Below are positions 26,617 to 35,917 of a stretch of DNA of 64,000 nt, piece by piece. Position 1 is the stretch's first letter, and each line of letters opens with the position of its first letter. The position numbers and the translations under genes are program-made. The DNA is from an uncultured Tateyamaria sp. (GTDB lineage: Bacteria; Pseudomonadota; Alphaproteobacteria; Rhodobacterales; Rhodobacteraceae): contig NZ_CANNDS010000001.1 of assembly GCF_947503415.1 (NCBI RefSeq), positions 310,001 through 374,000 of the forward strand. Reading direction: 5' to 3'. The notes below the pieces were generated by a model. The model searched no databases, had not been told where the DNA came from, and saw nothing but the letters and a program-made list of their open reading frames with translations.

Positions 26617-27483
26617 TTAACGATCCGTGTCGGCACCGTCACCCCGTCCGTGGCTGCGGTCATAGCCGTTGGGGGACGGGCGTTGCCAGCCGTCAAGCGC
26701 GCCGGGGGCGGGTGCGAACACCTCGATCTTGAGCGGGTGGCATTGGGCGACGTCGGAGGTGTGTTCCGATCCGCAATCCCCGCCCGGACAAGCGCTGAGC
26801 GCGCCCAAAAGGTCGATCTCTGCCAGAAAATCGATGTGGTCGCCGGGACGGACGGGCGACGCCTTCATGAAATACTGACCGGTGTCGCGGGTGAAGCCGG
26901 TGCACATGAAGACATTGAGGACGTCGTGCACATGGCCTTCGGCCTCGGCCATGGACAGGCCGGCGTGATCGGACAGCGCGCGCGTCAGGTTCGAATGGCA
27001 GCAGTGGTGGTAGTGGCCGCCCTGCAGCAGGTTGCCCGTATAGGGATCACACCGCGTGCCAATCACGTCATGCACCGAGCCGCCATATTCGTCGATCCCG
27101 TACCAACCCAACGTGTCGTGGATCACGGTGGCCATGGGGCGCAGGGTGGGAAAACTGCTCCACATCCGTTCGCCGGTGGTGATGTGCGTGCCGTGCAGGG
27201 CGCGGGTCTTGCCTGAATAGAAGCGTTCGGAGAGGTCGTTTGCGTTCCAGAGGTTCAGGTCACCAACTTGCGGACCTTCGACCGACGAGATGCGAAAGAT
27301 GTGACCGGCAGGTACCTCGAAACAGGCAGCCTCGCGCGGTGGAGCGAGGGTTTCGGATACCTTGGTCATGTCTTTTCGGGCACGCGCATAGAGCGCCATA
27401 TCGGGCTGTGGCAGCGTGTCGGTTGGATAGCAAATGACTGGAGCGACAGCCCTGCGGGCGTCAGCGTCTTGGGGTATTGGCAT
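26617..27483 (-). CDS. DUF1989 / urea carboxylase-associated family protein
   Basis: A 288-residue protein of the DUF1989 family. It has VPAGHIFRISSVEGPQVGDL (residues about 56-75), HDVIGTRCDPYTG and the Cys/His-rich segment GGHYHHCCHSNL, likely a metal site, then NVFMCTGFT. Family members often accompany urea carboxylase/allophanate hydrolase, but neither is here, so the substrate is unknown. The C-terminal tail after about residue 260 is low complexity and charged (SHGRGDGADTDR), longer than I would expect. It stands alone between deoD (convergent) and the sulfotransferase-like gene. Confidence 0.85.
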   Translation of the reverse strand: MPIPQDADARRAVAPVICYPTDTLPQPDMALYARARKDMTKVSETLAPPREAACFEVPAGHIFRISSVEGPQVGDLNLWNANDLSERFYSGKTRALHGTHITTGERMWSSFPTLRPMATVIHDTLGWYGIDEYGGSVHDVIGTRCDPYTGNLLQGGHYHHCCHSNLTRALSDHAGLSMAEAEGHVHDVLNVFMCTGFTRDTGQYFMKASPVRPGDHIDFLAEIDLLGALSACPGGDCGSEHTSDVAQCHPLKIEVFAPAPGALDGWQRPSPNGYDRSHGRGDGADTDR

Positions 27484-27627
27484 GGCTTATCCTTGGATCG
27501 CATTTGCGCCATTCAGAGCATTTCCGCCGCTGAGCGCAAGATCGTAATCCCATCAGCTACATTCTTAGGGAGGCAGAGAGATGGACGGCAATTGCACTCG
27601 CGGCGCAGGCGCGAAGGGTCCGGCCAA

Positions 27628-28389
27628 TCAGTGCTCTCGCAGGACGGCGCTTGTGTCCAAATACCGGGAGAACACCGACGCCCGCAACCGATCGACGATC
27701 TCCTTTTTGTTCAGAATGCGTAGCGTCTCGCTGGTCAGCGTCCCGCTTCTGAACGGAGACTGCATGCCCGTGTCTTCGATGCTCAGAAACGCTTTTACTT
27801 TCGAAAGGATAATCTCACTTCTGGGTGCGAGATTTTCATATGTCACGTTGAGAACGTCGTGATCCTTGAAGTCCCGTTTCACGTTGTGAAGCGTTGCGTA
27901 GAGGCTGTTTAACTGATTCATCATCCGTGGAATGTTGACCTTGATTTCGACCGCTTCCGCATAGTCGGCCGACCAATCCGAGCCTGTCTTCGGATGCCAG
28001 ATACCAGACTTTTGGGCCCGAAGATCGCTAAAGTGTCGGTCGAGCAGATTGCGTCGATTCAGGAAAACCACCTTGATATCTTTGCGGTCTTTCAGATGCT
28101 GCCAGATATCCGCCGATCTGGCATCCTCGCGGCAGTGAAAGAAGAACAGTTTGCTGCCAACCGTATCGACATCACCTTCGGTAGAGAAGATATGATCATT
28201 CAGAAACTGGGCAGAGCTGGTGCCCGTTTTCCACCTCTTTCCATCAACCTGCGCCCGTTTTTCTTCAGAGATGTGGAAGGGCTCAAATCGAATTCTGGTT
28301 TTGGGTGCCGCAGCCAGATTGTTCATCAGGAAATTCGTTCCGGCCCGGCCATGGGACAGGACTATAAATTTTTGTGCATGTGGGGACAT
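27628..28389 (-). CDS. sulfotransferase-like P-loop protein
   Basis: A 253-residue protein with the sulfotransferase fold signature. The N-terminal 5'-phosphosulfate loop is FIVLSHGRAGTNFLMNNL (residues about 8-25), and a 3'-phosphate-binding segment KVVFLNRRNLLDRHFSDL follows near residue 105. Such enzymes transfer sulfate from PAPS to glycans or small molecules. The acceptor is unknown. The gene is visibly more AT-rich than its neighbours and lies just downstream of sdhB on the same strand, separated by about 300 bp with a strong hairpin. It may be a distant part of the glycan-type gene set inserted in the sdh operon. Confidence 0.78.
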   Translation of the reverse strand: MSPHAQKFIVLSHGRAGTNFLMNNLAAAPKTRIRFEPFHISEEKRAQVDGKRWKTGTSSAQFLNDHIFSTEGDVDTVGSKLFFFHCREDARSADIWQHLKDRKDIKVVFLNRRNLLDRHFSDLRAQKSGIWHPKTGSDWSADYAEAVEIKVNIPRMMNQLNSLYATLHNVKRDFKDHDVLNVTYENLAPRSEIILSKVKAFLSIEDTGMQSPFRSGTLTSETLRILNKKEIVDRLRASVFSRYLDTSAVLREH

Positions 28390-28574
28390 GTATACATTTT
28401 CACTTTGTCGGGCCTTGGCATGCAGGTCGACTTGGATTGAACCATTCGGCTGAATGTCGAGCAGTGCGGCGATGAGATGGCTTTGGCCTCGGATCCAGAT
28501 GCCGTTCTATTACTGTTCCGACGCTACACTTGGGTGACTTGAGTATTCAAGCGTGTCGCGCACAACCGCAATTT

Positions 28575-28603
28575 GGTTGTTGGACAGTGAGTGTCCAACA
28601 ACC
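28575..28603 (-). terminator. perfect 12-bp hairpin downstream of sdhB
   Basis: GGTTGTTGGACA (28575-28586) and TGTCCAACAACC (28592-28603) form a flawless stem with a 5-nt loop, 84 bp after the sdhB stop. No U-tract follows on either strand, so it may be an RNA-stability or processing element instead of an intrinsic terminator. Nothing else is recognised in the 298 bp between sdhB and the sulfotransferase-like gene. Confidence 0.55.
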
Positions 28604-28687
28604 CATGCCACCGTGACCTCAATCTCAAGGCGTTCACACCAAAAAGGCGCAGCCGCAGCAAAGCCCTTTTTGAGGTATCCACCGCCG

Positions 28688-29467
28688 TCAGACCGTGCGT
28701 TCGACCATCATCTTCTTGATGTTGGCAATCGCCTCTGCCGGATTCAGGCCCTTTGGGCATGTCTTGGCGCAGTTCATGATCGTGTGGCAGCGATACAGTT
28801 TGAACGGATCTTCGAGATCGTCGAGCCGTTCGCCAGTGGCCTCGTCCCGGCTGTCGATGATCCAGCGGTAGGCGTGCAGCAGGGCCGCAGGCCCTAGGTA
28901 GCGGTCGCCGTTCCACCAGTAGCTGGGGCAGGACGTCGAGCACGACGCGCACATCACGCATTCATACAAGCCGTCGAGCTTCTTACGATCTTCGATGGAC
29001 TGTTTCCACTCTTTCGCGGGGCGGTTTGTCTTGGTCTCCAACCACGGCATGATCGATGCGTGCTGGGCATAGAAGTGTGTGAGGTCGGGGATCAGGTCCT
29101 TGACCACCGGCATGTGCGGCAGCGGGTAGACTTTGACGTCGCCCTTCACCTCGTCCATGCCGTAGATGCAGGCCAGCGTGTTGATGCCATCGATGTTCAT
29201 CGCGCAGGACCCGCAAATCCCCTCGCGGCAGGAGCGGCGGAAGGTGAGCGTCGGGTCGATCTTGTTCTTGATGTAGATCAGCGCGTCCAGCATCATCGGC
29301 CCGCAATCGTCGAGGTCCACGAAATAGGTGTCGACCGACGGGTTTTTGCCGTCATCGGGGTTCCAGCGGTAAATCTGGAACTTGCGCAGGTTTGTGGCGC
29401 CTTCAGGTTTGGGCCACGTCTTGCCCGTCGTCATGCGGGAGTTTTTGGGAAGCCTCAGTTGAACCAT
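28688..29467 (-). CDS. sdhB: succinate dehydrogenase iron-sulfur subunit
   Basis: A 259-residue subunit of respiratory complex II carrying three Fe-S clusters. The N-terminal plant-type ferredoxin domain has [16 protein letters not shown], the C-terminal domain has [16 protein letters not shown] and then [17 protein letters not shown], matching the 2Fe-2S, 4Fe-4S and 3Fe-4S ligands. The ATG at 29467 is preceded by AAAGGAG; the longer frame upstream is rejected. It is separated from sdhA by about 3 kb containing four other genes on the same strand, unusual for sdh operons. Confidence 0.97.
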   Translation of the reverse strand: MVQLRLPKNSRMTTGKTWPKPEGATNLRKFQIYRWNPDDGKNPSVDTYFVDLDDCGPMMLDALIYIKNKIDPTLTFRRSCREGICGSCAMNIDGINTLACIYGMDEVKGDVKVYPLPHMPVVKDLIPDLTHFYAQHASIMPWLETKTNRPAKEWKQSIEDRKKLDGLYECVMCASCSTSCPSYWWNGDRYLGPAALLHAYRWIIDSRDEATGERLDDLEDPFKLYRCHTIMNCAKTCPKGLNPAEAIANIKKMMVERTV

Positions 29468-29481
29468 TTTTGGTGCTCCTT

Positions 29482-29811
29482 TTAAGCGGTCAGGGCAGAA
29501 AGACCTGCCCGGACGACGCACTGTTGAGTGTCTGGTCGCTCAAGCACGGAACGCACCAGAGCGACGGTTGTTTCGGAGACGCCGATGACGGCATCCTTGG
29601 CAAATTCGCCAATCTCGCGGGCTGACGCGTTGTCGATCACGCAATCGGTGAACGGGGTGACGGCCTGTTCCGGCACCGCCGGAAAGCGGGTGACAATCGT
29701 TTCGGAGACGGCAGCCTTGGCGCTGCGGCGGGCGACATCATCCACGGCTTGAGTGGCCTCGTCACAGGCGGTGAGTGTCAGCAGGGCGACAAGGGCTGTT
29801 GCGCGGATCAT
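29482..29811 (-). CDS. small lipoprotein in the sdh operon
   Basis: A 109-residue predicted lipoprotein with the signal [16 protein letters not shown] (lipid Cys16), followed by a helical acidic body with two further cysteines (TDCVIDN and TQQCVVRAG) that could form a disulfide in the periplasm. I recall similar proteins between sdhA and sdhB in other Rhodobacteraceae, so it is probably an old member of the operon. The ATG overlaps the stop of the preceding sulfotransferase-like gene by four bases, and its stop lies 14 bp before sdhB. Function unknown. Confidence 0.82.
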   Translation of the reverse strand: MIRATALVALLTLTACDEATQAVDDVARRSAKAAVSETIVTRFPAVPEQAVTPFTDCVIDNASAREIGEFAKDAVIGVSETTVALVRSVLERPDTQQCVVRAGLSALTA

Positions 29812-30638
29812 GGCAGGACCACCTGTGCTGTTGCGGTGTCGCGCAGCGTTTCGAGCCGCTTGGCATCCGCGGGGAAGATGACCTTGAGCCGGTCCATGAA
29901 ATCCGTGTCCCGCGCGGCCGTCCACAGCAGCATCTGGTATTCGTGGTCCTGCGCCATCTCGGCACTGCGGCCGTCGGTGCGCAGGTCGGTCGCCGCCGCC
30001 GCATCGGTCTGGAAGGACGATCCACCGCCGTAGCGTTGTACAGGACCAAGGCCCAAATCAGTGCCGGGCAGGTCGAGGCGTTTCAGCGCGCCCAGGCGAT
30101 AGTTCTCGTCTGCGGTCCAATCATCGTAACACAGCGGCACGACATCTGCGTTCTGCACCCGGTTCAGCATATCGGCATAGGTGCTGAGCGCGCGGCCCAT
30201 GATGCGGTTGCGATCCAGCGGGCCGTAGCCCTCATTGCCTTGTATCTTGCGCAGCAGTGACGCCGCCCAATGCAGGAAACTGCGGTAGATGATCACCAGC
30301 ATTTCAGGTGCCGCATAGAGCGGCTTTGGCGCCACTGGCGGCATCCGGTCTTCGTAGGAGATCACCGTGAAGGGCTGCGTTCCGGCATGCCGCAGCTTTT
30401 GATAACGCCCGGTGATATCCACTTCGGTCCCGTCTTCGAATACCGATACACGTTTGGACGTGGCGACGGGATCCGCCCCGTGGCGGCAGTCGTTGAGAAA
30501 CAGCCCCCGCCCATGATCAGAGTTCCGCATGATCCAATTGATCAGCGCGTGATTGCCCGAGCGCCGCATGCCATAGACGCGCAACACCTGCCCGGGGGCA
30601 AACGACGCGTGAAGTTCTGGCATGGTTTGACCAATCAT
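29808..30638 (-). CDS. sulfotransferase-like P-loop protein in the sdh operon
   Basis: A 276-residue protein with a nucleotide-binding loop VYGMRRSGNHALINWIM near residues 21-37 and a second block EMLVIIYRSFLHWAASLLRK near residue 112. These correspond to the PAPS-binding segments of sulfotransferase-fold enzymes. Catalytic residues cannot be confirmed. The start MIGQTMPEL at 30638 follows an AGAGGTGG site. It overlaps the downstream lipoprotein gene by four bases (ATGA). It is part of the group of glycan-type genes between sdhA and sdhB; the target could be a surface polysaccharide, by inference from the neighbouring pyruvyltransferase. Confidence 0.72.
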   Translation of the reverse strand: MIGQTMPELHASFAPGQVLRVYGMRRSGNHALINWIMRNSDHGRGLFLNDCRHGADPVATSKRVSVFEDGTEVDITGRYQKLRHAGTQPFTVISYEDRMPPVAPKPLYAAPEMLVIIYRSFLHWAASLLRKIQGNEGYGPLDRNRIMGRALSTYADMLNRVQNADVVPLCYDDWTADENYRLGALKRLDLPGTDLGLGPVQRYGGGSSFQTDAAAATDLRTDGRSAEMAQDHEYQMLLWTAARDTDFMDRLKVIFPADAKRLETLRDTATAQVVLP

Positions 30639-30780
30639 GTCCCACCTCTTTGTCGAGCGTGCTGGTTTGGTTTCGAAGTCACCCTGAGCGCACAGCATAT
30701 CGACAAGACACGACGATGTCTTAACCAGAGTTCAGACTGGCGCCGTTTACAGTTTCCAAAAGCTGTTGGGGACAAGGCTT

Positions 30781-31602
30781 TCATCCGCGAGTTGCCTCGA
30801 GATGCCGCGCAATCTCATCTTTTGAACCGTGCTGGAAATAGTAGTGCTTTGCATCGAACGGCACCGGGCGAGTACGGCCTCCAGCCATCGGTAATTCATC
30901 GAAAAAGAAACGCTGCGCCATTCGCGCCACACGCGCACGGTTCTTTTTGCGCTTCAGCAGGCCCAGGTTAGCGCACAGAACAAGAGGTCGCCACGTTGCA
31001 AAGACAAATTTCCATTCCGGCGACATCTCGCTATCGGGTGCCTGGATATCGCTGAGGTTTTTCATAAAGGCGCTCAAGCGCGCGCGGTCCACTATGAAGA
31101 AGGACTGCTGCAAAGGTTGCGGAGTTCCCTCTCCCGCGCCGAACATCAATCCAGTTGTCATCTTTTCAAGGCAACGTTCGATTATGCGTTCACCTTTGAG
31201 CAGGCAATCCTGTTCCACATACACAAAATAGTCAGCCTCAGTCGTCAGAGCATATTGACCGGACATCAAAACCGAACGCACCCATCCACTCCATTGACCG
31301 ATATGGTCAGTTGCATGGCGGGCATTGAAAGGCAGTTCGATCCAAGCCGTTTGCGCACGCAACTCAGCGTCCGGCTTGATCGGTGAAGCGGAGTCCACGA
31401 CAACAATCGACGCTGGCGACGTGTAATTTTGTATGTTGTTCAGCCAGATCTGGAAGAATTCGACCTTGCGCTGCTCATCTGAGCCCAGTTTTTTACGCTT
31501 TGGATTTATTTGCGTATCAGCTTCGTCCGAACACCACCAACCGCTGCCAATAACATATGTCGGCGATGAGTTGGCGTGACTGACCTTATCTCTATTCATC
31601 AT
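30781..31602 (-). CDS. putative glycosyltransferase-like protein
   Basis: A 273-residue soluble protein of uncertain family. Its first part (TYVIGSGWWCSDEADTQINP, then a helix and VVVDSASP) and the segment TEADYFVYVEQDCLLKG near residue 125 resemble the nucleotide-sugar domain of GT-A glycosyltransferases, in which an acidic pair follows a hydrophobic strand. The strict DxD is replaced by EQD. It directly abuts the upstream pyruvyltransferase gene (stop at 31603, start at 31602), with the ribosome-binding site inside that gene, so the two are surely co-translated. Composition is AT-richer than the flanking sdh genes. Confidence 0.7.
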   Translation of the reverse strand: MMNRDKVSHANSSPTYVIGSGWWCSDEADTQINPKRKKLGSDEQRKVEFFQIWLNNIQNYTSPASIVVVDSASPIKPDAELRAQTAWIELPFNARHATDHIGQWSGWVRSVLMSGQYALTTEADYFVYVEQDCLLKGERIIERCLEKMTTGLMFGAGEGTPQPLQQSFFIVDRARLSAFMKNLSDIQAPDSEMSPEWKFVFATWRPLVLCANLGLLKRKKNRARVARMAQRFFFDELPMAGGRTRPVPFDAKHYYFQHGSKDEIARHLEATRG

Positions 31603-32424
31603 TCACGCCTCGGCCATCTTTTGTGCAAGTGCGTATAGCTCTGTGGAGGGCGCGTCGTGGTAAACAACGTTGTCGAAAAAGGGGCGCATCGACGCTTGAT
31701 ATATGGATTCGAGCTTTGTGTTGACGCTTGGGTAAAGGTGCACCTCTCGTCCCAGCAATGTCGCTGCGATGCCTACATGCAGGCGGTTGGTGTGCACAAT
31801 CTTGCAAGCGCCAACTCGATCAAAGAACGGCTCTATGTCGAAAGCGTGGGTTTGCTCAGCGCTGATATCAACATTACCTTCAGGCACGTCAAAACTGGCG
31901 CGCTCGACATCCTCGCGAAAAAAGAACCCAAATTCTTGTGTCACTTCACGAGCAGCGGGCTGGAGATAGAAGGCAAGGTCATGGCAAAACCGGGCATCAG
32001 GCATAGACGCAACGCTTTCGAGGTTGTCCCGGCGCCAAAAAGTCATGTGTTTTGGGTCATGATCAATGGCAAATTCATACGATGAAGGCATTACCAAGAC
32101 GTGTTCGAATTGACGTGCTGCGTCCTGAAACTGCTCCGGTCTTTTGTAGTGTTTTCGAAGCGCCCCTGACCCGGTAAAGATCGCGCGACGCTTCTTGATG
32201 TAGCGACGGAACAACTCTTTGCTGCGCTTGGTTTTACTCAACTTTTGGACCCGAATGCGCTCCACTTCGATGCCAACATCCGCAAAAAATCTTTCTTGGC
32301 CGGCAAGGATGAGCGCATCCCCCCAGTTGCCGGAATTCAGTATCTCCACCATCGGCTTGCCTTGAGCCAATTCTTTCAGCCCATCGGCAAGCTCTTGGAA
32401 GCACTGTTCATTCCGAAGTGACAT
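31603..32424 (-). CDS. polysaccharide pyruvyl transferase family protein
   Basis: A 273-residue protein with the family hallmarks: NSGNWGDALILAGQERFF near residues 30-47 (the NxGDxLI motif) and the C-terminal TNRLHVGIAATLLGREVHLY. These enzymes add pyruvate ketals to, or otherwise modify, exopolysaccharide sugars in the cytoplasm. It is the first of the non-sdh genes after sdhA, starting 46 bp beyond the sdhA stop, and leads into the glycosyltransferase-like gene without a gap. Lower GC than the sdh genes suggests later acquisition. Confidence 0.85.
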   Translation of the reverse strand: MSLRNEQCFQELADGLKELAQGKPMVEILNSGNWGDALILAGQERFFADVGIEVERIRVQKLSKTKRSKELFRRYIKKRRAIFTGSGALRKHYKRPEQFQDAARQFEHVLVMPSSYEFAIDHDPKHMTFWRRDNLESVASMPDARFCHDLAFYLQPAAREVTQEFGFFFREDVERASFDVPEGNVDISAEQTHAFDIEPFFDRVGACKIVHTNRLHVGIAATLLGREVHLYPSVNTKLESIYQASMRPFFDNVVYHDAPSTELYALAQKMAEA

Positions 32425-32469
32425 GGCCTGCCCTAAGCTCTTACGTCGCGAAATCGTGACATCTGAGTG

Positions 32470-34275
32470 TCAATACACCCGCGCTTTGGGCGCAATTTTC
32501 TTCAGATCGATGCCGCCGTCATTGTGGCTGGTGAGCGGTTGCAGGTGGACACCGCGGAAGCCGAGCGACGCCTCGTTGCCCTTGAACCAGATGAGGGAGT
32601 GCTTGCGCCAGTTCTCGTCATCGCGGTCGGGATAATCCTCGTGCGCGTGGGCGCCGCGGCTTTCCTTGCGCGCTGCCGCTGCCGTGATTGTGGCCACCGC
32701 GTTGGGCATGAGGTTGGTGAGTTCCAGCGTCTCCATCAAGTCGGAGTTCCAGACGAGCGACGTGTCGGTCACTTGCAGGTCGTCGAGCTTGCCAGCCACG
32801 CCTTTCATCTTCTCTTCGCCCTCGGCCAGTGTCTTGTCCGTGCGGAACACGGCGGCGTCGGCCTGCATGGTGCGCTGCATCTCAAGGCGCAGTTCGGCCG
32901 TGGGCACATGGCCCTTGGCATAGCGCAGACCGTCGAAACGGCTGAACGCAGCCTCAATCGACCGTTTGCTGGGCGTGGGCACAGGTGCGGCTGCGTCCAC
33001 GACATCCTTGGCGCGGATGGCGGCGGCGCGGCCAAACACGACAAGGTCGATGAGCGAGTTGGAGCCCAGACGGTTCGCCCCGTGAACCGATGCACAGCCC
33101 GCTTCGCCCACGGCCATCAGGCCGGGTGAGACGTTGTCGGGATTGTCGGCGGTCGGCGCCAGCACTTCGCCCCAATAGTTCGTGGGAATGCCGCCCATAT
33201 TGTAGTGCACGGTGGGAAGCACCGGGATCGGTTCCTTCGTCAGGTCCACGCCCGCAAAGATGCGCGCGCTTTCCGAGATGCCCGGCAGCCGTTCTGCCAG
33301 CGTTTCGGGCGGCAGGTGGTTGAGGTGCAGGTGAATGTGGTCGCCGTCCGTGCCAACGCCGCGCCCTTCGCGGATTTCCATGGTCATGCAGCGGCTGACC
33401 ACGTCACGGCTGGCGAGGTCCTTGTAGGTTGGCGCGTAGCGTTCCATGAACCGCTCGCCTTCGGAATTGGTGAGGTAGCCGCCCTCGCCCCGCGCGCCTT
33501 CGGTGATCAGGCAGCCCGAGCCATAGATGCCGGTGGGGTGGAACTGCACGAACTCCATGTCTTGCAGGGGCAGGCCCGCCCGCGCCGTCATGCCGCCGCC
33601 GTCACCGGTGCAGGTGTGTGCCGAAGTGGCCGAGAAATATGCGCGACCATAGCCGCCCGTCGCCAGCACAACCATCTTGGCGCTGAAGAGGTGCATGGTT
33701 CCGTCATCGAGTTTCCAGCACAGCACGCCCTGACACACGCCGTCGTCGGACATGATCAGGTCGATGGCGAAGTATTCGATGTAGAATTCCGCGTTGTTCT
33801 TGAGGCTTTGCCCATAAAGCGTGTGCAGGATCGCGTGGCCGGTCCGGTCGGCGGCAGCACAGGTGCGCTGCACCGGGGGGCCTTCGCCAAATTCGGTGGT
33901 GTGGCCGCCAAAGGGGCGCTGGTAGATCTTGCCCTCTTCGGTGCGCGAGAACGGTACGCCGTAATGTTCCAGCTCGTACACAGCCTTGGGCGCTTCGCGG
34001 GCGAGGTATTCCATCGCGTCCGTATCACCCAGCCAGTCGGAGCCCTTGACCGTGTCGTACATGTGCCACTGCCAGTTGTCGGGCCCCATGTTGGACAGCG
34101 ACGCCGCGATGCCACCTTGGGCCGCGACGGTGTGCGAACGGGTCGGGAAGACCTTGGTCACGCAAGCGGTGCGCAGACCCTGTTCGGCCATGCCCAAAGT
34201 GGCGCGCAGTCCGGCACCGCCAGCACCGACAACCACAACGTCATATTCGTGCGTCTCGTAATCGTAAGCAGCCAT
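32470..34275 (-). CDS. sdhA: succinate dehydrogenase flavoprotein subunit
   Basis: A 601-residue catalytic subunit of complex II, oxidising succinate to fumarate. Visible motifs are the FAD fold [20 protein letters not shown], the flavinylation region [16 protein letters not shown] (His attaches FAD covalently), the [20 protein letters not shown] stretch, and the HPTG and RGEGG active-site blocks. Length is standard. It is preceded by sdhD (14-bp gap) and followed not by sdhB but by a pyruvyltransferase gene. Confidence 0.98.
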   Translation of the reverse strand: MAAYDYETHEYDVVVVGAGGAGLRATLGMAEQGLRTACVTKVFPTRSHTVAAQGGIAASLSNMGPDNWQWHMYDTVKGSDWLGDTDAMEYLAREAPKAVYELEHYGVPFSRTEEGKIYQRPFGGHTTEFGEGPPVQRTCAAADRTGHAILHTLYGQSLKNNAEFYIEYFAIDLIMSDDGVCQGVLCWKLDDGTMHLFSAKMVVLATGGYGRAYFSATSAHTCTGDGGGMTARAGLPLQDMEFVQFHPTGIYGSGCLITEGARGEGGYLTNSEGERFMERYAPTYKDLASRDVVSRCMTMEIREGRGVGTDGDHIHLHLNHLPPETLAERLPGISESARIFAGVDLTKEPIPVLPTVHYNMGGIPTNYWGEVLAPTADNPDNVSPGLMAVGEAGCASVHGANRLGSNSLIDLVVFGRAAAIRAKDVVDAAAPVPTPSKRSIEAAFSRFDGLRYAKGHVPTAELRLEMQRTMQADAAVFRTDKTLAEGEEKMKGVAGKLDDLQVTDTSLVWNSDLMETLELTNLMPNAVATITAAAARKESRGAHAHEDYPDRDDENWRKHSLIWFKGNEASLGFRGVHLQPLTSHNDGGIDLKKIAPKARVY

Positions 34276-34289
34276 GTCGGCCTCCTATT

Positions 34290-34661
34290 TCAAAGCGCCA
34301 GGCGCGCGATGGCAAACAAGCCCGTCGCGGCGGCGGCATAACTCAGGCAGATCATCACAAGGATGAGCACCTTCTGCATTGTTCCGTGCACATAGTCCTC
34401 GATCAGCACCTGAACACCGTCCTTGAAATGCATGAAAGTGACGACGATGGTCAGCGCGGCCACGATGGCCGGGAACGGACGTGCGAAATGCTCCGTGACC
34501 TCAGCATAGCTGGCCCCCAGCATCGGACCAAAGGTGAAGACAAAGAGCGGTATAAGGATCAGCAGCGCGAACGAGCTGACTTTCATGGCCCAGAAATGAG
34601 CCGTGCCTGTCTTGGCAGAGCCCATGCCCACGGCACGTTTGCGGTCGGTCAGATAACGCAT
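34290..34661 (-). CDS. sdhD: succinate dehydrogenase membrane anchor subunit
   Basis: A 123-residue three-helix anchor protein starting MRYLTDRKRAVGMGSAKTGT, a typical alphaproteobacterial SdhD N-terminus (GSAKxGTxHFW). The membrane helices are at about 27-47, 62-80 and 95-118. It binds heme b and ubiquinone together with SdhC, anchoring SdhAB to the inner membrane. It lies 10 bp after sdhC and 14 bp before sdhA. Confidence 0.95.
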   Translation of the reverse strand: MRYLTDRKRAVGMGSAKTGTAHFWAMKVSSFALLILIPLFVFTFGPMLGASYAEVTEHFARPFPAIVAALTIVVTFMHFKDGVQVLIEDYVHGTMQKVLILVMICLSYAAAATGLFAIARLAL

Positions 34662-34671
34662 GGCAGCCTCC

Positions 34672-35055
34672 TCAAATCACGATGACAGTGAAGATGGTCA
34701 GAACGACCGAACCGATGATGACGGCCCAACCCATCTTTTCGGCTGTGTCCAGGTCCAATCCGATCGCATTGTCCCAGATCAGGTGCCGCACACCGGCCAG
34801 CGTGTGATACCACAGCCCCCAAAGCGACAAGAGCATGATGATGTTGCCAAGAACACTGGTCAGGACCCCATCAGCACGGGCAAAGGCCGCTTCGGACGTG
34901 GCAGCGGCCAGCAGCCACCACACAATCAAAAGGGCCGACAGAAGGAGCGCGTTCCCGGTGATCCGCGTCAGGATCGACGTGATCGATGTCAATTGTGGGC
35001 GGTATATCTCGAGGTGCGGCGAAAGCGGGCGATTGCCCCGGTTGACGTCAGCCAT
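34672..35055 (-). CDS. sdhC: succinate dehydrogenase cytochrome b556 subunit
   Basis: A 127-residue anchor with three membrane helices. RPLSPHLEIYRPQLTSITSI near the N-terminus and YHTLAGVRHLIWD (the histidine region for heme b) are diagnostic of SdhC. It is the first gene of the sdh operon. Its upstream region carries two GTGATCAC palindromes 21 bp apart and a TTCTGCAGAA palindrome. Confidence 0.96.
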   Translation of the reverse strand: MADVNRGNRPLSPHLEIYRPQLTSITSILTRITGNALLLSALLIVWWLLAAATSEAAFARADGVLTSVLGNIIMLLSLWGLWYHTLAGVRHLIWDNAIGLDLDTAEKMGWAVIIGSVVLTIFTVIVI

Positions 35056-35169
35056 TGTGCATCCTTTGTGGTCCGTTGCCTCTTGATACCTCTTTTTACG
35101 CCCGAGTCACCTGCGAGGCTTTCAGAAAAGCCGCGGTTTTTTGGCGCATTTGCAGGATTTTGCTCAAAC

Positions 35170-35198
35170 GTGATCACGGGCCAAATGCGTGTGATCAC
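35170..35198 (-). promoter_or_regulatory. paired GTGATCAC sites upstream of sdhC
   Basis: Two identical 8-bp palindromes, GTGATCAC at 35170-35177 and 35191-35198, repeat at 21 bp, two helical turns. The nearer one lies 115 bp from the sdhC start codon. The same arrangement occurs upstream of sucC at 44410-44438. Likely binding sites for a dimeric regulator of TCA operons (inference). Confidence 0.62.
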
Positions 35199-35206
35199 AA
35201 GTTCAG

Positions 35207-35866
35207 TCATTCTGCAGAATAAGTTAGCTGCCTTGTGGTCTCGCGCTGCAGTTTGCGTTTGATTTGTTCGGGGTAATCCTCGAATCCCTGTGCCGTCATG
35301 ACAAACGCCCCCGGTCCTGTGATCAGGTTTTCAAAGAAATAGGCGGTCAGGTCCGTCTTGTCGGTCTCAATCGCGATGGCGTTCACGGTGATATTCTCCG
35401 CATTCAGGCTGCTGCGGAGGGTGGCCGGTTCAACGCCTTCATTGGAAACGCCGTCCCCCGACACGTCGATCACCTTGCGCAAACAGTGATCCATCGATGC
35501 AAAGGCAGAGAGGGACACGGACAAAGCCTCCCCGATGGCAGTCGAGTAGTTACGCCACACGCGCGCGTCGGCTTCGACCTTGTCCGCAAGGGCCAGCACA
35601 TCGTCGTAGGTGTCGATGCGGGTCCAGGGGATGGTTTGCCGCTGCCGCGATGATCCTGTCCATTGCACCAGTGCCACTTCGGCACGCTGCTCGATCAACG
35701 CATCCGCCACGATCCCGTCACGCAGGGCATAGGCAAGCCCGTCCATCTGGATGCGATACTCTTTTGTATCGACGGATCCCGACACATCCACAGCCAGCAA
35801 CAGCGCCAGATCACAGGCCCGCGCCGGCGTTGTCAAAAGCAGAAATGCAGTCAGAAGGCGGATCAT
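35207..35866 (-). CDS. DUF1194 (von Willebrand A-like) periplasmic protein
   Basis: A 219-residue secreted protein with a Sec signal (MIRLLTAFLLLTTPARA) and a VWA-type fold. The metal-ion-dependent adhesion motif DVSGS is in LLLAVDVSGSVDTKEY, and a later acidic segment DVSGDGVSNEG completes the DUF1194 pattern. The periplasmic role is unknown; VWA folds commonly mediate protein assembly. The start at 35866 places the signal peptide at the N-terminus. It lies between the DUF4344 gene and sdhC on the same strand. Confidence 0.88.
   Translation of the reverse strand: MIRLLTAFLLLTTPARACDLALLLAVDVSGSVDTKEYRIQMDGLAYALRDGIVADALIEQRAEVALVQWTGSSRQRQTIPWTRIDTYDDVLALADKVEADARVWRNYSTAIGEALSVSLSAFASMDHCLRKVIDVSGDGVSNEGVEPATLRSSLNAENITVNAIAIETDKTDLTAYFFENLITGPGAFVMTAQGFEDYPEQIKRKLQRETTRQLTYSAE
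35209..35220. promoter_or_regulatory. ATTCTGCAGAAT palindrome ahead of sdhC
   Basis: A perfect 12-bp palindrome overlapping the end of the DUF1194 gene, 11 bp from the GTGATCAC pair. Its TTCTGC half matches sequences near mcl2 and ccr. Confidence 0.35.
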
Positions 35867-35917
35867 ACACGGGACCCTAGCGCGCGTCCGCGATTGGCGC
35901 ACGCCCCAAAAGCGCCG

